Shown here piece after piece: positions 36,074 to 46,750 of a stretch of DNA of 64,000 bases (the stretch's first letter is position 1; each line of letters opens with the position of its first letter). Both the position numbers and the translations under genes were made by a program. The notes under the pieces were generated by a model. It saw only the letters and a list, made by a program, of their open reading frames with translations, had not been told where the DNA came from and did not search any database. Location: positions 776,001-840,000 of the forward strand of contig NZ_CP009048.1 in assembly GCF_000746525.1 (NCBI RefSeq), given 5' to 3'. The stretch comes from Pseudomonas alkylphenolica. GTDB taxonomy: Bacteria > Pseudomonadota > Gammaproteobacteria > Pseudomonadales > Pseudomonadaceae.

Positions 36074-37738
36074 TCAACCGCGGTGGCGGCTGCGGAAGAA
36101 GTTGATCAGGCCCTGGGTCGACGCGTCTTCGGCAGCTTCTTCGATACCACCGGTCAGGCGCTGATAGACACCCTTGCCGAGCTCTTTGCCCAGCTCCACG
36201 CCCCACTGGTCGAAGGCGTTGATACCCCAGATCACGCTCTGCACGAACACTTTGTGCTCGTACATCGCCACCAGCGCGCCGAGACGGCGTGGACTGATGC
36301 GCTCGACCACCAGGGTGTTGCTCGGACGGTTGCCCGGGATCACCTTGTGGGGTGCCAGCTTCTGGATATCGGCTTCGCTCATGCCCTTGTCGCGCAGCTC
36401 GGCTTCGGCCTCGCTACGGGTCTTGCCGAGCATCAGCGCCTGGCTCTGCGACAGGCAGTTGGCGTACAGCCATTGATGGTGGTCGGCAACCGGATTGAAG
36501 CTGACTACCGGAACGATGAAGTCGGCCGGGATCAGTTGGGTGCCCTGGTGCAGCAACTGGTGGTAGGCATGCTGGCCGTTGCAGCCGACGCCACCCCAGA
36601 TCACCGGACCGGTGTCATGGTTGACCGGTGTGCCATCCTGGCGAACGCTCTTGCCGTTGGACTCCATGTCCAGTTGCTGCAGGTGCTTGGTGATGTTACG
36701 CAGGTAGTGATCGTACGGCAGGATCGCGTGGCTCTGTGCACCCCAGAAGTTACCGTACCAGACACCCAGCAGAGCCAGCAGCACCGGCATGTTCTGCTCG
36801 AACGGGGCGTTCTGGAAGTGCTGGTCCATGGTGTAGGCGCCGGACAGCAGCTCTTTGAAGTTGGCGGTGCCAATGGCCAGGGCAATCGGCAGACCAATGG
36901 CTGACCACAGCGAGTAACGACCGCCGACCCAGTCCCACATCGGGAAGATGTTTTCTTCGCGGATGCCGAAGGCCACAGCGGCGGCCTTGTTGCTCGACAC
37001 GGCGATGAAGTGCTTGTACAGCTCGGCTTCCGAGCCGCCCTGGGCCAGGTACCAGGCGCGAGCGGCCTGGGCGTTCTTCAGGGTTTCCAGGGTATTGAAG
37101 GATTTCGAGGAAACGATGAACAGGGTGGTTTCAGCGCGCAGTTTGGCCGACAGTTCGTGGAACTCGCTGCCGTCGATATTGGCCAGGTAATGGCAGCGCA
37201 CGCCGCGCTGGGCGTAGGGCAGCAGCGCCTCGGAGACCAGTTCAGGGCCGAGGAACGAGCCACCGATACCGATGTTGACCACGTCAGTGATCGGCTTCTC
37301 GCTGTAGCCGCGCCACAGGCCGTCATGGATGCGGCCGACCAGCTCGGTGACCTGGTTGAGGACTTTGTGCACTTCAGGCATCACGTTGACACCGTTGACA
37401 CTCAATTTGTCGCCTACTGGCCGGCGCAGTGCGGTGTGCAAGGCCGGGCGGCCTTCGGAGGCGTTGAGAATTTCGCCGGCGAACAGTGCCTTGATTGCCT
37501 CTTGCAGGTCGACTTCATTGGCCAGATTGACCAGCAAGTCACGGCTTTGGCCGTTGATCAGGTTCTTCGAATAGTCGAGAAACAGTCCGCAGGTGCTCAG
37601 GGAAAACTGTTCGAAGCGCTTTGGCTCGGCATTGAATGCCTCGCGCATGCTGAAGTCCTGCATGGCTTCGCGGTGTTGCTGGAGCGCCTGCCAGGCGGGC
37701 AGAGCGGTGACATCATGGGGGGTGCGGTAGTAAGCCAT
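36074..37738 (-). CDS. pgi: Glucose-6-phosphate isomerase
   Basis: The 554-residue protein has the PGI signatures: [36 protein letters not shown], and near the C-terminus [18 protein letters not shown] with the catalytic Lys region. It interconverts glucose-6-phosphate and fructose-6-phosphate. In pseudomonads it serves mainly a recycling Entner-Doudoroff loop. The start at 37738 ([14 protein letters not shown]) is standard, while a start 39 bp upstream adds a non-conserved stretch. Confidence 0.97.
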   Translation of the reverse strand: MAYYRTPHDVTALPAWQALQQHREAMQDFSMREAFNAEPKRFEQFSLSTCGLFLDYSKNLINGQSRDLLVNLANEVDLQEAIKALFAGEILNASEGRPALHTALRRPVGDKLSVNGVNVMPEVHKVLNQVTELVGRIHDGLWRGYSEKPITDVVNIGIGGSFLGPELVSEALLPYAQRGVRCHYLANIDGSEFHELSAKLRAETTLFIVSSKSFNTLETLKNAQAARAWYLAQGGSEAELYKHFIAVSSNKAAAVAFGIREENIFPMWDWVGGRYSLWSAIGLPIALAIGTANFKELLSGAYTMDQHFQNAPFEQNMPVLLALLGVWYGNFWGAQSHAILPYDHYLRNITKHLQQLDMESNGKSVRQDGTPVNHDTGPVIWGGVGCNGQHAYHQLLHQGTQLIPADFIVPVVSFNPVADHHQWLYANCLSQSQALMLGKTRSEAEAELRDKGMSEADIQKLAPHKVIPGNRPSNTLVVERISPRRLGALVAMYEHKVFVQSVIWGINAFDQWGVELGKELGKGVYQRLTGGIEEAAEDASTQGLINFFRSRHRG

Positions 37739-37801
37739 CGCTGCAGGTTTCCTTATTACGTGAACTGCCTTGGACACTGAAACCAGCGCCCCGTTTGCAG
37801 G

Positions 37802-37824
37802 CTGATGCCAATTATAGGCATCAG
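37802..37824 (-). promoter_or_regulatory. Dyad with embedded TATAAT between panC and pgi
   Basis: CTGATGCC and GGCATCAG enclose a 7-bp AT-rich loop. On the minus strand the loop contains TATAAT, a good -10 element about 70 bp upstream of pgi. The same element might be a panC-side terminator on the other strand. The promoter reading is preferred but not proven. Confidence 0.45.
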
Positions 37825-37861
37825 CCCGGGTTACAGGGAGTGGGCTCGGCGGGCGACCTTG

Positions 37862-38719
37862 TTACTTGTCGTCGAGATTCAGATGCAGGTTGTCGATCAG
37901 GCGGGTGGCACCGAGGTAGGCGGCGGCCAGGATCACCACATCGCGGTCTTCGGCGGTTGCCGGACGCAGGCTAAGGGCCTGGCGGATTTCCAGGTAGTCA
38001 GGACGCAAACCGGCGTTTTGCAGCTGTTGCTGACCGTTGGCGATCAAGGCCGGATAGTCGCGTTCACCCTGTTCGATGGCCGCAGCCATCTGGCTCAGCA
38101 GTCGATACAGCGCTGGCGCGATGGCACGTTGTTCTTCGTTCAGATAACCGTTGCGAGAGGACAGCGCCAGGCCATCCTCGGCACGCACGGTCGGTTCGCC
38201 AATGATCTGGATCGGCATGTTCAGATCGCGCACCAGGGCGCGGATCACCGCCAACTGCTGGAAGTCTTTCTGACCGAACACGGCCAGATCCGGCTGGACC
38301 ATATTGAACAGCTTGCTGACCACGGTCGCCACACCTTCAAAATGGCCTGGACGGCTGGCGCCACACAGTCCGTCGGACAGCTGTGCAACGTTGACGCGGG
38401 TCTGGCCGTCCATACCGTCGGGATACATCTCCTCGACACTGGGGGCGAACAGCAGGTGGCACCCGGCCTGGAGCAGTTTCTCCTGGTCGGCAGCGAGAGT
38501 TCGCGGGTACTTGTCGAGGTCTTCGCTGGGGCCGAACTGCAGCGGGTTGACGAAGATACTCGCAACGACGAAATCGACGCGCTGTGCGGCCTTGGTCACC
38601 AGTGCGGCGTGGCCGCTGTGCAGGTTGCCCATGGTCGGTACGAAACCGATGCGTTTGCCTTCACTGCGTGCCCGCGCCACAGCGGCGCGCAATTCGCGGA
38701 CGGTCTTGACTGTATTCAT
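37862..38719 (-). CDS. panC: Pantothenate synthetase PanC
   Basis: The 285-residue protein has the signatures [41 protein letters not shown], and [12 protein letters not shown]. It ligates pantoate and beta-alanine in coenzyme A synthesis. Its ATG overlaps the panB stop by 4 bases (ATGA), showing translational coupling. A longer reading upstream runs through panB in another frame and is rejected. Confidence 0.98.
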   Translation of the reverse strand: MNTVKTVRELRAAVARARSEGKRIGFVPTMGNLHSGHAALVTKAAQRVDFVVASIFVNPLQFGPSEDLDKYPRTLAADQEKLLQAGCHLLFAPSVEEMYPDGMDGQTRVNVAQLSDGLCGASRPGHFEGVATVVSKLFNMVQPDLAVFGQKDFQQLAVIRALVRDLNMPIQIIGEPTVRAEDGLALSSRNGYLNEEQRAIAPALYRLLSQMAAAIEQGERDYPALIANGQQQLQNAGLRPDYLEIRQALSLRPATAEDRDVVILAAAYLGATRLIDNLHLNLDDK

Positions 38720-39516
38720 GCACTGAACCCGTGTTCGCTGCCTGGGAAGCTGACGTCCTTGACGGCTGTTACGTAAGCCTTGAGCGCACCCTGGATATCG
38801 CTCTGGCCGACCATGAAGTTTTTCACAAACTTCGGTACGCGTCCGGTCAGCGACAAGCCGAGCATATCGTGCAGCACCAGTACCTGGCCATCGGTCGCAC
38901 TGCCGGCACCGATACCGATCACCGGGATGCTCACCGCCTGGGTGATTTCCGCGGCCAGTTCGCTGGGTACGCATTCGAGCAGCAGCATCGCCGCACCAGC
39001 CTGCTCCAGGGCAATGGCGTCGGCACGCATCTGCCGCGCCTGGTTTTCCTGGCGGCCCTGGACCTTGTAGCCGCCGAGGATGTTCACGGTCTGCGGGGTC
39101 AGGCCCATATGCGCGCAAACCGGAACGCCACGTTCGGCCAGAAGGCGGATGGTATCCGCGAGCCAGGCGGCGCCCTCGACTTTGACCATGTGCGCGCCCG
39201 CTTGCATCAGGGCGCCGCTGTTGGCGAAAGCCTGCTCAATGGTGGCACAGGCCATGAACGGCAAGTCAGCGAGGATCAATGCGCCTTCGTTGCCCCGTTT
39301 GACGCAGGCGGTGTGATAAGCCATCTCGGCGTTGGTCACCGGCAAGGTACTGTCATGACCCTGCAGGACCATGCCCAGCGAGTCTCCGACCAGCAGGATT
39401 TCCACGCCGGCACGGCTGGCAGCCTGGGCGAAGGTTGCGTCGTAGCAGGTCAGCATGGCTATTTTCTCACCCTTGGCCTTGAGGCTCTGCAGGGTGGTCA
39501 GGGTTACATCTGGCAT
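38716..39516 (-). CDS. panB: Ketopantoate hydroxymethyltransferase PanB
   Basis: The 266-residue protein has the TIM-barrel signatures [37 protein letters not shown], and [21 protein letters not shown]. It makes ketopantoate from 2-oxoisovalerate, the first committed step to pantothenate. It is followed directly by panC. Its substrate is also an intermediate of the ilv branch encoded later in the window. Confidence 0.98.
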   Translation of the reverse strand: MPDVTLTTLQSLKAKGEKIAMLTCYDATFAQAASRAGVEILLVGDSLGMVLQGHDSTLPVTNAEMAYHTACVKRGNEGALILADLPFMACATIEQAFANSGALMQAGAHMVKVEGAAWLADTIRLLAERGVPVCAHMGLTPQTVNILGGYKVQGRQENQARQMRADAIALEQAGAAMLLLECVPSELAAEITQAVSIPVIGIGAGSATDGQVLVLHDMLGLSLTGRVPKFVKNFMVGQSDIQGALKAYVTAVKDVSFPGSEHGFSA

Positions 39517-39578
39517 GAAAAGGAATCCTCATTCAGGCGCTGTGAAAAACGACTGCGTACAACGCGTGTATTCATCTT

Positions 39579-39628
39579 CTGGAACAGCACATCATCGATC
39601 GTGGTGTTTTAATTGCGACCTGTTCCAG
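39579..39628. promoter_or_regulatory. Spaced inverted repeat upstream of panB
   Basis: CTGGAACA (39579-39586) and TGTTCCAG (39621-39628) are exact complements separated by 34 bp in the 251-bp gap between panB and folK. They may be two half-sites of an operator or the arms of a larger hairpin. I recognise no regulator. The rest of the gap shows no gene. Confidence 0.3.
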
Positions 39629-39767
39629 GCCTATATACGCCTTTTTTCGGCGCACAGGCGCCGTCGGACGCCTATAGTCGTGAGGGAGGGGGCTGAAGTC
39701 AATTACCCTGTTACCGCATTGTTACGAATGCACTGTTACAGGCGTAACCGTATGGGGGAACGCCCGG

Positions 39768-40244
39768 TTACAGGCGTTCCAGGCCGACGAACGGGCAATC
39801 TGCCAGCAGTTTGGCAAGGCTGCGCTGGTCGGCCAGCAGGAAGTCGGCCGGGACCAGTTCGGCCAGCGGGTAAAGGACGAACGGTCGCGCCTGCATGTGG
39901 TAATGCGGGACTTTCAGGCGCGGGATGTCGATCAGATGATCGCCGTACAGCAGGATATCCAGGTCCAGGGTGCGCGGGCCCCAGCGCTCCTTGCGCTCAC
40001 GGCCCTGGGCGGTTTCGATCGCTTGCAGGCTGTCGAGCAGGTCCAGAGGCGCCAACGCAGTGTCCAGGGCGGCTACGGCATTGGTGTAGCGAGGCTGGCC
40101 GGGTGACAGCGATTCGCTGCTGTAGAAAGCAGAGGTTGCTGCCAGCGATGTGTCGGGCAACTCACGCAGCGCATCAATAGCACTGCGCAGTTGTTCCTGC
40201 GGTTCATCCAGATTACTGCCCAGGCCGATGTACACGCGTTCCAT
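39768..40244 (-). CDS. folK: 2-amino-4-hydroxy-6-hydroxymethyldihydropteridine pyrophosphokinase FolK
   Basis: The 158-residue protein has [32 protein letters not shown], and KERWGPRTLDLDILLYGD, the HPPK signature with catalytic Arg and Asp. It prepares the pterin substrate for FolP. It starts 2 bp after the pcnB stop and is probably translated from a pcnB-folK transcript. Confidence 0.97.
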   Translation of the reverse strand: MERVYIGLGSNLDEPQEQLRSAIDALRELPDTSLAATSAFYSSESLSPGQPRYTNAVAALDTALAPLDLLDSLQAIETAQGRERKERWGPRTLDLDILLYGDHLIDIPRLKVPHYHMQARPFVLYPLAELVPADFLLADQRSLAKLLADCPFVGLERL

Positions 40245-40246
40245 GC

Positions 40247-41635
40247 TTATTCGCCTGCGCCGCCATCGGCACGCTTGCGTTTGCTCGGGCTGCGCTTGCG
40301 TTTGCGCGGGCCGGCAGAGGCGCCTTCATCGCGGCTGCCCAGGTCACGGATCATGTCGCGCCGCTCGCTGTCGTTGCTGTCCTGATAGTCGGTCCACCAT
40401 TGGCCCAGGCCATCGGTTTCCTCACCTGCGCTTTCACGCAGTAGCAGGAAGTCGTAACCGGCACGGAAGCGCGGGTTGTCGAGCAGCAGGTCGGCACGCT
40501 TGCCGCTGCGGCGTGGCAGGCGCTCCTGCATGTCCCAGATCTCGCGGATCGGCAGGGTGAAGCGTTTCGGGATCGCGATGCGCTGGCACTGTTCGCTGAT
40601 CAGCTCGTGGGCGGCTTCGTTCATCGCCGGAATTGGCGGCATGCCACGGCTTTGCAGGCGCAGAGCACGACCCGGCAGGGCCGGCCAGAGCAGCGCGGCA
40701 AACAGGAACGCAGGGGTTACCGGTTTGCCCTGCTTGATGCGCAGGTCGGTGTTGATCAACGCCTGGCTGATCAGGGTATGGGTGTAGGTCGGGTGTTCTT
40801 CCAGGGCTTCGGCACTGGCCGGGAACAGCGGATCGAACAACTGCAGGTCGACGAGCATTTCGAAGGTGTCGGCGGCATGCCCGGAGAGGAACAGCTTGAG
40901 TGTTTCCTCGAACAGGCGGGCAGACGGGATCTCGCGCAGCATCGATGCCAGCTGGCGAATCGGCTGCACCGTGTGCTTCTCGATGCCGAAGTTCAGCTTG
41001 GCGGCGAAACGCACGGCGCGCAGCATCCGTACCGGGTCTTCCTGGTAACGCTGGGTCGGGTCACCGATCAGGCGGATCAAACGATTGCGGATGTCGTGTA
41101 CGCCATTGGCGTAGTCGAGGATGCGCTCGCTGACCGGATCGTAGTACAGGGCGTTGATGGTGAAGTCGCGGCGCTGCGCGTCTTCTTCCAGGGTGCCGTA
41201 GACATTGTCACGCAGAATGCGCCCGCTCTCGTTACGCGACGAGGTGTGGCTGTCTTCTGCTTCGCTTTCCGGGTGGTTGGCGCGGAAGGTGGCGACTTCG
41301 ATGATTTCACGACCGAAATGGATGTGAACCAGCTTGAAACGGCGGCCGATGATGCGCGCATTGCGAAATTCGGCACGGACTTGTTCGGGGGTGGCGCTGG
41401 TGGCGACATCGAAGTCCTTGGGGGTGATACCCAGGAGTTGGTCGCGCACGCAGCCACCGACCAGGTAGGCCTGGTAGCCAGCATTTTGCAGGCGCTCAAC
41501 GATACTCACCGCATGACGACTGAATTGGCCACGTTGCAGCGAGTGTTGACCGCTATTGATCACTTCAGGCGTGGTGCGCTTGTGGTGCGGGCCACGTACG
41601 GGAGGACGGAACGACTGGAACAGCTTCTTCAGCAT
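40247..41635 (-). CDS. pcnB: Poly(A) polymerase I
   Basis: The 462-residue protein has a nucleotidyltransferase core: YLVGGCVRDQLLG, KDFDVATSATPEQVR (metal-binding Asp pair), RRFKLVHIHFG, DFTINALYYDP and RMLRAVRFAAKL. The C-terminus is a basic tail rich in Arg/Lys/Ser. It polyadenylates RNA to aid decay. The start MLKKLFQSFRPP at 41635 is standard for the genus, while a longer reading upstream adds unconserved residues. It lies next to crcZ. Confidence 0.96.
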   Translation of the reverse strand: MLKKLFQSFRPPVRGPHHKRTTPEVINSGQHSLQRGQFSRHAVSIVERLQNAGYQAYLVGGCVRDQLLGITPKDFDVATSATPEQVRAEFRNARIIGRRFKLVHIHFGREIIEVATFRANHPESEAEDSHTSSRNESGRILRDNVYGTLEEDAQRRDFTINALYYDPVSERILDYANGVHDIRNRLIRLIGDPTQRYQEDPVRMLRAVRFAAKLNFGIEKHTVQPIRQLASMLREIPSARLFEETLKLFLSGHAADTFEMLVDLQLFDPLFPASAEALEEHPTYTHTLISQALINTDLRIKQGKPVTPAFLFAALLWPALPGRALRLQSRGMPPIPAMNEAAHELISEQCQRIAIPKRFTLPIREIWDMQERLPRRSGKRADLLLDNPRFRAGYDFLLLRESAGEETDGLGQWWTDYQDSNDSERRDMIRDLGSRDEGASAGPRKRKRSPSKRKRADGGAGE

Positions 41636-41761
41636 GGGATGCACTGTTTGAAGGAATGTTCGGCCAAAAACGAAGAATGGCCGCATGATGGGCGGGGATT
41701 CTAGCATTTACTGGGCGGATGGTGTAGGCGCTAGCAAAGCGGGGGGTGATGCGGAGGGGAG

Positions 41762-41788
41762 AAACTACAAGGGGAGCCGAAGCTCCCC
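41762..41788 (-). terminator. Terminator of crcZ
   Basis: On the minus strand GGGGAGC and GCTCCCC enclose TTCG, followed by TTGTAGTTT. It closes an RNA about 370 nt long from the predicted start near 42133. Confidence 0.88.
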
Positions 41789-42133
41789 AAGAAAGTAGTT
41801 GCGTGCTCTTATTGTTTTTTTGCCGGGCTTCTTGTTTTTGTTGAGTGCCCTATCCACAAAACGCAAAGCTTGTGGACGATCTCCCTAACCGGGATTCAAG
41901 AGCAAACGGATTGCTTTGGTCGCTGAGGTTGCAATGATCATGCGATCCAACCAGTTCAGGCCCTGCTTGAGTGCAGTTTTTGTTGTTCTCTGCCTGGTTG
42001 TGGGGCAAGCCCCAAATACAACTCCTCTCCAAAAGAATCAGTTAGCTGCGCCTCCGCCGTCTTGTTCTTATTGTGCGTGAGCCGATTCGTCTTATTTTTA
42101 TTGTCTTTTGCAGTGCTTGTTATTGTTCTTGTA
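41763..42133 (-). ncRNA. crcZ: CrcZ small RNA (Hfq/Crc sponge)
   Basis: No protein fits this 704-bp gap between pcnB and cbrB. On the minus strand it contains six A-rich AAnAAnAA-type motifs (plus-strand positions 41809, 41829, 41977, 42062, 42092, 42117), the sites bound by Hfq with Crc. A -24/-12 promoter lies at 42144-42159 and a terminator at 41762-41788, giving about 370 nt, near the known P. putida CrcZ size. CrcZ titrates Hfq/Crc and lifts catabolite repression under CbrAB control. The cbrB-crcZ-pcnB order is the known location. Confidence 0.93.
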
Positions 42134-42143
42134 CCAAACATAT

Positions 42144-42159
42144 AGCAGGTGCCGTGCCA
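42144..42159 (-). promoter_or_regulatory. Sigma-54 promoter of crcZ
   Basis: The minus strand reads TGGCACGGCACCTGCT, matching TGGCAC-N5-TTGCT at all invariant positions (GG at -24, GC at -12). Transcription would start about 12 bp downstream, near 42133. Confidence 0.92.
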
Positions 42160-42218
42160 ACTTTTGCAAACCCCAGTAAAACAAGGGCTTGGAGCGATTT
42201 CACCGTGTCGTTGGGGCG

Positions 42219-42258
42219 AAAAAAAACCGGGGCTTCGTTACCGTAAGCCCCGGTTTTT
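42219..42258 (-). terminator. Terminator of cbrB
   Basis: ACCGGGGCTT and AAGCCCCGGT form a perfect 10-bp stem around a 9-nt loop. On the minus strand it is followed by a T8 run, so it ends the cbrAB transcript before crcZ begins. T5 on the other flank allows some bidirectional function. Confidence 0.9.
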
Positions 42259-42283
42259 GTTACGAGATTGTGGCGAGGTAACA
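42258..42283. promoter_or_regulatory. CbrB-type upstream activating site for crcZ
   Basis: TGTTAC-N14-GTAACA is an exact inverted repeat, matching my recollection of the CbrB recognition pattern. It lies about 100-125 bp upstream of the -24 element, a normal enhancer distance. A further half-site TGTTAC is at 42303-42308. The first arm begins at the edge of the cbrB terminator. Confidence 0.75.
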
Positions 42284-42339
42284 GTTTTTTCACATTTGTC
42301 TGTGTTACCCCTTAGCACCTCGCTGACAGCTGAAAGGGA

Positions 42340-43779
42340 TCAGCTATCGCTGGTGGCACCGCTCTTGCGCCGCGGGATGCCCAGGCGCTGGCGACGTTCC
42401 CACAGGCACTTGCGACTGACCCCGAGTTTGCGTGCCAGCTCGGTCTCGGTCATGTGGTCCTGATGTTCGAGGACGAAGTGCTGGAAGTAGTCTTCCAGGG
42501 ACAGGTCTTCGGTTGGCTCGTGGCTGGTATTGTTGGCTGCACTGCCATTGCCGGACAGGCTGGCGAACGGCTCGTCGTCTTCCAGGTCGCTCAGCTCGAT
42601 ATCGATGCCCAGCAGGTCGGCAGAGATTTCCGGGCTCTCGCAGAGAATCACCGCACGCTCAACGGCGTTTTCCAGCTCACGGACGTTACCCGGCCAGGAG
42701 TAATGACGGATGGCCTGTTCGGCATCGTGGCCGAAGCGCAGGTCGTTACGGCCGACACGCGCGCTTTGGCGGGCGAGGAAGGCATTGGCGATTTCGTTGA
42801 CGTCGGCGCCGCGCTCGCGCAGGGCAGGCAGCTTGAGGGCGATAACGTGCAGACGGTAATAAAGGTCTTCGCGGAACTGGCCGATCTTGGCCAGGTTTTT
42901 CAGGTCGCGGTGGGTCGCAGCGATCAGGCGCACATCGACCTTTTGTGACTGCACCGACCCGACTCGGCGGATTTCGCCTTCCTGAAGCACCCGCAGTAGG
43001 CGAGCCTGGGCTTCCAGCGGCAATTCACCGATTTCGTCGAGGAACAGGGTGCCGCCGTCGGCAGCTTCGACCAGGCCGGCGCGACCGGCGCTGGCACCGG
43101 TGAAGGCGCCTTTCTCATGGCCGAACAGTTCCGACTCGATCAGGGTTTCCGGAATGGCCGCACAGTTCACCGAGATCATCGGTGCCTTGGCGCGGCGCGA
43201 GAGGTTGTGCAGGGCGCGGGCAACCAGCTCTTTACCGGTCCCCGACTCGCCCTGGATCAGCACATTCGAGTCAGTCGGGGCGACCTTGCGGATCTTGCCG
43301 TACAGGTCTTGCATCGGCGGGCAGGAGCCAATGATGCCGATCTCGCCATTGGCGGCATTGCTGCTGCCTTTGTCGGCGATGCCGGTCTTGCCGTTACCGC
43401 GTGCTTCGGCAGGCGCGGCTGGCGCGTTCTGGCGGTCACGCAGGATGCGCGCCACGGCCTGGAGCATTTCGTCATGATCGAAAGGCTTGGCGATGTAGTC
43501 CACCGCGCCCATTTTCATCGAATCGACGGCCGAGCGCAGGCTCGCGTAGCTGGTCATGATCAGCACCGGTGTGCCCTGGCCGAGCTTGATCAGTTCGGTA
43601 CCCGGGGCGCCGGGCAGGCGCAGGTCACTGACAATCAGGTCGAAGGTGGCAATGCTGAAGCGCTCCTGTGCTTCCTGCACCGATCCGGCTTCGCTGACCT
43701 GATACTGGTTCCGTTCCAGTAGTCGACGCAGTGCCGAGCGGATGATGGTTTCGTCTTCGACGATCAGAATATGCGGCAT
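42340..43779 (-). CDS. cbrB: Sigma-54-dependent response regulator CbrB
   Basis: The 479-residue NtrC-family protein has a receiver domain with phospho-acceptor Asp52 ([10 protein letters not shown]), a linker, a AAA+ domain (GESGTGKE Walker A, EKGAFTGA for sigma-54 contact, [12 protein letters not shown]alker B) and a C-terminal Fis-type helix-turn-helix ([25 protein letters not shown]). It activates crcZ and other carbon/nitrogen genes. It lies 22 bp downstream of cbrA on the same strand. Confidence 0.98.
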   Translation of the reverse strand: MPHILIVEDETIIRSALRRLLERNQYQVSEAGSVQEAQERFSIATFDLIVSDLRLPGAPGTELIKLGQGTPVLIMTSYASLRSAVDSMKMGAVDYIAKPFDHDEMLQAVARILRDRQNAPAAPAEARGNGKTGIADKGSSNAANGEIGIIGSCPPMQDLYGKIRKVAPTDSNVLIQGESGTGKELVARALHNLSRRAKAPMISVNCAAIPETLIESELFGHEKGAFTGASAGRAGLVEAADGGTLFLDEIGELPLEAQARLLRVLQEGEIRRVGSVQSQKVDVRLIAATHRDLKNLAKIGQFREDLYYRLHVIALKLPALRERGADVNEIANAFLARQSARVGRNDLRFGHDAEQAIRHYSWPGNVRELENAVERAVILCESPEISADLLGIDIELSDLEDDEPFASLSGNGSAANNTSHEPTEDLSLEDYFQHFVLEHQDHMTETELARKLGVSRKCLWERRQRLGIPRRKSGATSDS

Positions 43780-43801
43780 TGATTCAATTCTCTCGACGGT
43801 C

Positions 43802-46750
43802 TCAGTTCACAGCGGACGTCGCTACGACATGGCGCGGCAGGGTGACTCGGATCCGAGTGCCACGCTGGCTCTGGGTATCGGCCGGGCTGTCGATGGTGAT
43901 TTGTCCATAATGCTCTTCCACGATGGAATAGACCAGAGCAAGCCCCAGTCCGGTACCTTCGCCCGGGTCCTTGGTAGTGAAGAAGGGTTCGAACAGACGA
44001 TCCATGATGTTTTTCGGAATACCGCTGCCTTCGTCCTCGACGATCAGGTCAACGGTATGCTCGCTCGCTTCACTCTTGACCCGCACGGCACTGCCGGGCG
44101 GTGAGGCATCGCGGGCGTTGGACAGCAAGTTGATCAGGACCTGGGCCAGGCGTTGCGGGTCGCCATCGACCCAGTGCTCGGGGTCGCACAGGTTGAAGAA
44201 CTGTACTTCGAAATTGCGCCGGTTCAAGGCCAGCAGACCGATGGCGTCCTGCGCCACTTCGGCCAGGCATACGGGCTCGTCGCTGTGCTGATGGCTGCCG
44301 GCGTGGGCAAAGCTCATCAGTGACTGAACGATGCGGGAAATGCGTTTGGTCTGCTCAAGGATCTGGCTACTCAACTCGGTGATCTCGCCATCTTCTTCAC
44401 GCTCTTCGCGCAGGTTCTGCGCCAGGCAAGCGATGCCAGTGACCGGGTTGCCGATCTCGTGGGCCACCCCGGCCGCCAGGCGACCGATACTGGCCAGGCG
44501 TTCGGAGTGCACCAGTTTGTCTTCCAGAGCCTGGGTCTCGGTGAGGTCTTCGACCAGCACCACCAGGCCACTGTTGCCCGGCGCCAGGGGCTCGTCAATG
44601 GCGGCCTTGTGCAGGTTCAGCCAGCGGGTCTGGCCGTCCAGGCCCAGGCGCTGCTTGTGCAGGTGTTCATCGGGGATGTTGGTGAAGCCCAGCAGCAGGC
44701 CACGCCAAGGTTCGCTGATGGTGGTCAGGCGTGAACCGACCACACGCTTGGCGGGAATGCCGGTGAGCTCTTCCATGGCCTTGTTCCACATCAGGATCTC
44801 CTGATCCTTGGCCAGCGAGCAGACACCCATGGGCAGCTCCTGCAGGGTCTGGCGATGGTAGCGGCGCAGGGCATCGAGCTCGGCGGCAAGGCCGGTGAGG
44901 CGCGAGTGGTAGTCTTCCAGGCGACTTTCGATGAAGTGGATGTCTTCGGTAACGTAGTTTTCGTTACCCGACTTGTAAGGAAGGAAGGTCTCGACCATGT
45001 CCTGAGCCACACTCGGCCCCATCAGCCCCGACAGGTTGGCTTCGATACGGTCGCGCAGGCGGCGCAAGGCGTAGGGGCGGCGTTCGTCGAAAGGCAGGTA
45101 GAGATCACGCAGGGCCTGTTCGACTTCCTTCTGTGCGGCCTTTGCCCCTAGTGGCTTGGCCAGTTGCGTGGCGAACTCCTGCGGCGAGGCGGCATGCAGT
45201 TCGCGGCGTTGCGGACGGCGCACGTTATCCACTGCGCAGGCTTCGGCGGCGCTGACTTCTTCACTGCTGGCGTTGGTGAACAGCGAAATCAGGGTGAACA
45301 GCAACACGTTAGCCGCCAGCGAGGCAATGGCCGCCATGTGCCAGCTGGTGTCGTCGAGCACATAGATCATGTTCAGCAACGGGATGTAGAAGCCCTGCAG
45401 GTTGCCCACCAGTGGCAGCAACATGGTCACCATCCACACCAGGATCCCGGCCAGCAAACCGGCGATGAAGCCGCGACGGTTGGCGGTCGGCCAGTACAGT
45501 ACCGAGAGTACGCCCGGCAGGAACTGCAGGGTGGCGACAAAGGCGACGATGCCGAGGTTGGCCAGGTCCTGCTGGCTCTGCAGGGTCAGGTAGAAGCCGA
45601 AGCCGGCGGCGATGATCGCAACGATCAGCGCGCGGCGGGTCCATTTCAGCCAGCGATAGATATTACCCTCGGCCGGAGGCTGGTACAGCGGCAGTACCAG
45701 GTGGTTCAGGGCCATGCCCGAGAGGGCGAGGGTGGTAACGATGATCAAGCCGCTGGAGGCTGACAGCCCACCCACATAAGCGAGTAGTGCCAGCGCCTGG
45801 TTGTTGGCGGCGATCCCCAGGCCCAGGGTGAAGTATTCCGGGCTGGTGCTGGCGCCCATCTTCAAGCCCGCCCAGAGGATCAAAGGCACAGCCAGGCTCA
45901 TCAGCAGCAGGAACAGTGGCAAGCCCCAACTGGCGCTGACCAGCGAGCGCGGGTTGAGGTTCTCGGTGAAGGCCATGTGGTACATGTGCGGCATGACGAT
46001 GGCCGAGGCGAAGAACACCAGCAGCAGGGTCCGCCATGGGCCTTCCTGCAATGGCGTGTGCAGGGCGGCCAGGGCAGTCTGGTTCTGCAGCAGCCAGACT
46101 TCCAGCTGATGTGGCCCGCCGAATACCCCGTACAGCGCGTACAGGCCAATGCCGCCCAGGGCCAGCAGCTTGATCACCGACTCAAAGGCAATGGCGAACA
46201 CCAGGCCTTCGTGTTTTTCCCGGGTAGCGATATGCCGGGAGCCGAAAAAGATGGTGAACAAGGTAATCAAGGCACAGAAGGCCATGGCCACCCGCGCTTT
46301 GACCGGTTCGCCGGTGAGGATGCTGATCGAGTCGGCCACCGCCTGGATCTGCAGGGCCAGCAACGGCAGGACGCCGATCAGCATGAATACCGTGGTCAGT
46401 GCCCCGGCCCAGGTGCTGCGAAAGCGGAAAGCGATGAGGTCGGCCAGTGACGACAGCTGATAGGTACGAGTGATCTTCAGGATCGGGTAAAGCAGTACCG
46501 GCGCCAGCAGGAAGGCCCCGGAAACCCCCAGGTAACAGGCCAGAAAGCCGTACCCGTACTGGTAGGCCAGGCCGACTGAGCCGTAAAACGCCCAGGCACT
46601 GGCATAGACACCCAGCGACAGGGTGTAGGTCAGGGGGTGGCGAATGATTGCGCGCGGGATCATGCCGCGTTCGCTGATCCAGGCCACGCCGAACAGCACC
46701 AGCAGGTAGGCGGCGCTGATCAGGATCATCTGGGTCAGGCTAAAGCTCAT
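43802..46750 (-). CDS. cbrA: Transporter-linked sensor histidine kinase CbrA
   Basis: The 982-residue protein begins with a large sodium/solute symporter-like (SLC5) domain of about 13 helices, then a linker, a PAS domain (about 625-740), a HisKA domain with the phospho-acceptor in [13 protein letters not shown], and an ATPase with DEGSGIPKN and [12 protein letters not shown]. It senses carbon/nitrogen balance and phosphorylates CbrB. ATG 46750 ([12 protein letters not shown]) overlaps the small upstream ORF by 11 bases; starts at 46756 or 46759 are possible. Confidence 0.95.
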   Translation of the reverse strand: MSFSLTQMILISAAYLLVLFGVAWISERGMIPRAIIRHPLTYTLSLGVYASAWAFYGSVGLAYQYGYGFLACYLGVSGAFLLAPVLLYPILKITRTYQLSSLADLIAFRFRSTWAGALTTVFMLIGVLPLLALQIQAVADSISILTGEPVKARVAMAFCALITLFTIFFGSRHIATREKHEGLVFAIAFESVIKLLALGGIGLYALYGVFGGPHQLEVWLLQNQTALAALHTPLQEGPWRTLLLVFFASAIVMPHMYHMAFTENLNPRSLVSASWGLPLFLLLMSLAVPLILWAGLKMGASTSPEYFTLGLGIAANNQALALLAYVGGLSASSGLIIVTTLALSGMALNHLVLPLYQPPAEGNIYRWLKWTRRALIVAIIAAGFGFYLTLQSQQDLANLGIVAFVATLQFLPGVLSVLYWPTANRRGFIAGLLAGILVWMVTMLLPLVGNLQGFYIPLLNMIYVLDDTSWHMAAIASLAANVLLFTLISLFTNASSEEVSAAEACAVDNVRRPQRRELHAASPQEFATQLAKPLGAKAAQKEVEQALRDLYLPFDERRPYALRRLRDRIEANLSGLMGPSVAQDMVETFLPYKSGNENYVTEDIHFIESRLEDYHSRLTGLAAELDALRRYHRQTLQELPMGVCSLAKDQEILMWNKAMEELTGIPAKRVVGSRLTTISEPWRGLLLGFTNIPDEHLHKQRLGLDGQTRWLNLHKAAIDEPLAPGNSGLVVLVEDLTETQALEDKLVHSERLASIGRLAAGVAHEIGNPVTGIACLAQNLREEREEDGEITELSSQILEQTKRISRIVQSLMSFAHAGSHQHSDEPVCLAEVAQDAIGLLALNRRNFEVQFFNLCDPEHWVDGDPQRLAQVLINLLSNARDASPPGSAVRVKSEASEHTVDLIVEDEGSGIPKNIMDRLFEPFFTTKDPGEGTGLGLALVYSIVEEHYGQITIDSPADTQSQRGTRIRVTLPRHVVATSAVN

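Noticed and set aside
41850..42141. Two minus-strand ORFs of about 60 residues, one rich in Asn-Lys
   Set aside because: They lie in crcZ, and the Asn/Lys repeats simply reflect the A-rich Hfq/Crc motifs; no ribosome sites.
42149..42463. Plus-strand ORF near the cbrB 3' end
   Set aside because: Crosses the crcZ promoter, CbrB site and cbrB terminator; no ribosome site.
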